From a virus, in the IMG/VR virus record IMGVR_UViG_3300037083_000027, positions 1 through 35,098 of that record: 35,098 bases of DNA. One strand, given 5' to 3'. A model generated the notes under the pieces. The model saw only the letters and a program-made list of their open reading frames with translations, was not told the DNA's origin and ran no database searches. The position numbers and the translations under genes were made by a program. Below are positions 32,324-35,098 of the stretch, in pieces. Positions within the stretch are counted from its first letter, which is position 1; each line of letters opens with the position of its first letter.

Positions 32324-35098
32324 GAGTGACTTCCAAACTTGCTCTGCTGCTGGTTCTCAGCATCCCCGCATCGGCGGCAACGTATTACGTGTCGGCCGCG
32401 GGAGCCGATACGAACGCTGGCACGGCTACCACGACCTCATGGCTGCACGCGCCGGGAATGCCGAACTGCTCCAACACTTGCGCCTCGACTACAATCAACC
32501 CCGGCGATTCGATCATTCTGCGCGGCGGCGATGTCTGGCACGCGAACCTGAACACCGCCGTCTACATGGGCGGTAACTGGAACTTCACCACGGCTGGGAG
32601 TTCCGGCAGCCTGATTTATATCGGCGCGCAAAAGAACTGGTACACGGGCGCGTCGTGGGTGAAGCCGGTGGTCACCGGCGACAATCCCGTGTTCAACGGA
32701 ACCAGCTTCCCCGCGTCCTGCACCTACGATTACGGAACTCCGACACAAAAGTTCCTGATCCAGATCAGCCAGTACAATACGTTCGACAACATCGCATACC
32801 TTGGCGACTGCTGGAGTGGCAGCGCGAGCGGCTTCCCCGGACAGCTCTACGCCCCCGGCAATGACACCCTGACGAACCTCTACTGCCACGGCTGGACGCT
32901 GACCTCCACCTCCTCGGATGCCGTTCCCTGCATTGCCTCGCAAGGCTCGAACAACATCATCGAGTACAACGTGTTCGACGGTAGTGATGCTCCGAGCGGA
33001 GCAGCGGGAAGTGCGTTCTGTACGAACTCTCCTGCGGGAGCCCCATGTACCACCGGCATAGGTATCTATGATGCGGGGGCTGTTGTCGCATTCAACGTCT
33101 TTCATCAAATCCGCGTAGGCGGCGTGCTGGTGGACAGCGAACTGGTCCACGACAACACCTTCGAGTACATGGCCCCCGCCCCGATCAGTTCGATGGGCGT
33201 CCAGCACGATGACGCGATCATGTACTACCACGGGGGAACGTCGGCCTCGGGAGTGACTGAGTATCTTTACAATAACGTCGTGCGGCACAACTGGATTAAC
33301 GAGCAGTTTTATATCCCGGTGAGCGGTGGCTCAACCGCCTACATTTTCGGCAATGTCTTCTACGATAACCACAATGCGGCGGTGGGCAACTGTATCCAGT
33401 TGAACGCGCAGAGCAGCGGCACTCAAACGCTAATGCTCTACAACAACACCATCGACCAGGACACCGACAACTCCAGCGGCAACACGAACGGCTGTAAGAT
33501 CACCTTTTGGGGTACGACAGGCGGAAACTCTTTCGGCATCCCGTGGACCGGGCCAGTCTTCACCGCAAACAACCATCTGATCGGGTTAAGCACGATAGGG
33601 TCACTGTTCGGCAGCAATTCCGGCGCAACCTACACAGTCACCCAGAACGGCGGCGATCTCTTGCAGCCAACCGCGACTGCTCGCGCGCAAGGCTACACCG
33701 AAACGGACAACCCAATCGGTGACAGCCCACAGCAGGGATGCACTCCTGCCACTTGCTCCACCGTGCAGGCCGGGACGAACCAGTCGGCACAAATCCTCAC
33801 GTTATCGCCCGACACCTTCGGCTCTTACAGTTATGCGACCAGCGGCGGCGCCGCGCTGGTGAGCGAGTTCGGTGGCTTGCAGGCGGTCTATCCGGCCATC
33901 TACCAGAACCCGCGCCCCGCCACTTGGGATGTGGGCGCGTTCCAGTACGCACAGATCCAAACTTTCGCCTTTAACGCGGACAATCTCTATTGCCCAACCG
34001 TGGGCTGCACGCCGTCCTGGGGAGCGACCGATGGGCCTGCAACGCTGCCCATAGCCGCGATAAACACGGCCAACACTCCCTCTCCGGGGAGTGTCATCAG
34101 CGTGGGGCCGACGACAGCGGCTTTAACCTCGGCTCTCGCGGCGGCAACCTGCGGCGAGACTCTGCAACTGACGGCTGGCGCATCTTACGGCAATATCACA
34201 TGGCCCACCCTGAATTGCTCGCAATCGAACTGGCTGCGCTTGACCGTAGCTGGCGCATCGACCAACTTGCCGCCACAAGGCACGCGGATCACCCCCGCTT
34301 ATTCCGGCGTGACTTCACTGCAAGGCCGACCCCCCTACGCTCAGCCGAGTGCGCCCGGAACCTACACGGCGCAAATCGGCACATCCTCAACCACGTCGCC
34401 CATCACATTCCACTCCGGCACGTCTTACGGGATCATCGGCCCCGGCATCGAGATCACCAACAACTCCAGCGGATACGTGAATGCCCTCATCAACATTGGG
34501 CAGATCGGCGGCATCTCGAACATTATTCTCGACCGCGTTTGGTGTCATGGGAACGAGAACGTATCCGAGACGCAGCGCTGCCTGGATGTGAGTTCTACCA
34601 CCACCGTGGCCGTGATCGACAGCACCCTTACCGATTTCGTTTGTTATACTCTCGGCACCTGCTCCGACGCTCAAGGCATCCTTGGCGGGGAGAATTGCGT
34701 CAACTCGAACCCCGAGGGGCCGTATAAATTCGTCAACAACTTCATCGAATCCACTGGCGAGAATACTCTTTTCGGTGGTGGGTGCGGCCTCACCGTACCA
34801 GCCGACATGGAAATTCGGCTGAACACGTTCTTTAAGCCCCGCTGGTGGAACGCTTTTGATCCGAGCTACGTGCCAGCCGCGAATGGCCACTCTTACGAGA
34901 TTAAGAATCTGTTCGAGTTGAAGAACGGGAACCGCGTGCTCTTTGAGGGCAATACGCTCCAAAACTCGTGGGCATCAGCACAAAATGGTTCCGCCTTTCT
35001 GCTCACCGCAGTCAATCAAGGCGGATTGTGCCCGCTCTGCGCGGACTACAACATCACGGCGCGCTACAACACGATCAACACCTCCTGCACGCCGTTCG
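32320..35098 (+). CDS. Exported right-handed beta-helix protein (3' truncated by window)
   Basis: The GTG at 32320 overlaps the preceding stop (GTGA). The frame is open to the right edge (at least 926 aa). The signal peptide is 'LALLLVLSIPASA' (cleavage near residue 20), then 'ATYYVSAAGADTNAGTATTT' and 'INPGDSIILRGGDVW', the usual opening of secreted right-handed beta-helix proteins in soil bacteria. Asn-rich helix turns follow, such as 'NNIIEYNVFDG' and 'HNWINEQFYI'. A second helix begins about 570 residues in ('GPTTAALTSALAAATCGETL'). The codons end mostly in G or C, unlike the upstream fibre genes, which suggests recent transfer. Role: fibre/depolymerase-like surface protein or captured host adhesin. 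Confidence 0.75.
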   Translation, partial: MRVTSKLALLLVLSIPASAATYYVSAAGADTNAGTATTTSWLHAPGMPNCSNTCASTTINPGDSIILRGGDVWHANLNTAVYMGGNWNFTTAGSSGSLIYIGAQKNWYTGASWVKPVVTGDNPVFNGTSFPASCTYDYGTPTQKFLIQISQYNTFDNIAYLGDCWSGSASGFPGQLYAPGNDTLTNLYCHGWTLTSTSSDAVPCIASQGSNNIIEYNVFDGSDAPSGAAGSAFCTNSPAGAPCTTGIGIYDAGAVVAFNVFHQIRVGGVLVDSELVHDNTFEYMAPAPISSMGVQHDDAIMYYHGGTSASGVTEYLYNNVVRHNWINEQFYIPVSGGSTAYIFGNVFYDNHNAAVGNCIQLNAQSSGTQTLMLYNNTIDQDTDNSSGNTNGCKITFWGTTGGNSFGIPWTGPVFTANNHLIGLSTIGSLFGSNSGATYTVTQNGGDLLQPTATARAQGYTETDNPIGDSPQQGCTPATCSTVQAGTNQSAQILTLSPDTFGSYSYATSGGAALVSEFGGLQAVYPAIYQNPRPATWDVGAFQYAQIQTFAFNADNLYCPTVGCTPSWGATDGPATLPIAAINTANTPSPGSVISVGPTTAALTSALAAATCGETLQLTAGASYGNITWPTLNCSQSNWLRLTVAGASTNLPPQGTRITPAYSGVTSLQGRPPYAQPSAPGTYTAQIGTSSTTSPITFHSGTSYGIIGPGIEITNNSSGYVNALINIGQIGGISNIILDRVWCHGNENVSETQRCLDVSSTTTVAVIDSTLTDFVCYTLGTCSDAQGILGGENCVNSNPEGPYKFVNNFIESTGENTLFGGGCGLTVPADMEIRLNTFFKPRWWNAFDPSYVPAANGHSYEIKNLFELKNGNRVLFEGNTLQNSWASAQNGSAFLLTAVNQGGLCPLCADYNITARYNTINTSCTPF

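Noticed and set aside
32437-33288. - strand open frame of 283 codons opposite the beta-helix gene
   Set aside because: GC-rich third positions on the + strand remove stop codons from this frame; the + strand has a signal peptide and beta-helix pattern.
1-35098. CRISPR arrays, tRNA genes, insertion sequences, integrase or repressor
   Set aside because: No regularly spaced repeats, cloverleaf-like sequences, transposase motifs or integrase motifs were seen on either strand.

Overview
The window is a contiguous block of a tailed double-stranded DNA phage or prophage (Caudoviricetes). Its contractile-tail genes (sheath, tube, gp25-like wedge, gpJ-like wedge, spike) make it a myovirus. Every supported gene lies on the + strand, and most are joined by ATGA, GTGA, TAGTG or TAATG stop/start overlaps, so it reads as one long late operon. 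No plasmid, tRNA, CRISPR or insertion-sequence signal was seen. The host cannot be fixed from the sequence. Several secreted-type beta-rich proteins, especially the beta-helix protein at the right edge, have the composition I associate with soil Acidobacteriota; this is an inference.

Layout. 1-1,636: very small genes (an HTH-like protein, alternating single-membrane-span and soluble mini-proteins), a plausible sigma70-type promoter at 581-609, and an ill-defined stretch just before the terminase genes. 1,637-7,000: small and large terminase, zinc ribbon, portal (fused to an inorganic-pyrophosphatase-like domain), three mini-proteins, and a MuF-type minor head protein. 6,997-9,650: two proteins with Sec signal peptides, unexpectedly placed inside the head module. 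9,652-13,112: a small protein, a DUF2213-type protease with a fused scaffold (and a probable internal scaffold start), a cement-like protein and the major capsid protein, then a terminator. 13,172-16,898: neck and connector genes. 16,899-20,815: sheath, tube, tail assembly chaperone with a -1 frameshift site, and a short tape measure carrying a lytic transglycosylase. 20,812-27,275: baseplate (Dit-like, plug, hub, spike, gp25, gpJ, DUF2612) and a gp53-like fibre. 27,277-35,098: a very large fibre-like gene whose signal peptide is out of frame with its body, then a GC-rich beta-helix protein running off the edge.

How it works together. Terminase and portal package DNA into a capsid built from MCP, cement protein and the protease/scaffold. 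Adaptor, closure and terminator proteins join the head to a short contractile tail. The tape measure and spike breach the envelope, and the fibres and carbohydrate-binding-like modules recognise the host. No holin/endolysin cassette, integrase, repressor or replication gene is visible, so the window is a partial genome.

Most unusual points: (i) a 12-residue motif F-x-x-x-A-[SA]-K-[FY]-H-x-K-[HN], found four times in three head-region proteins including the end of the scaffold, which could be a capsid cargo or coat-binding tag; (ii) the portal-pyrophosphatase-like fusion; (iii) four fibre-like proteins with signal peptides; (iv) a GxGY repeat domain inserted separately into adaptor, sheath and fibre.
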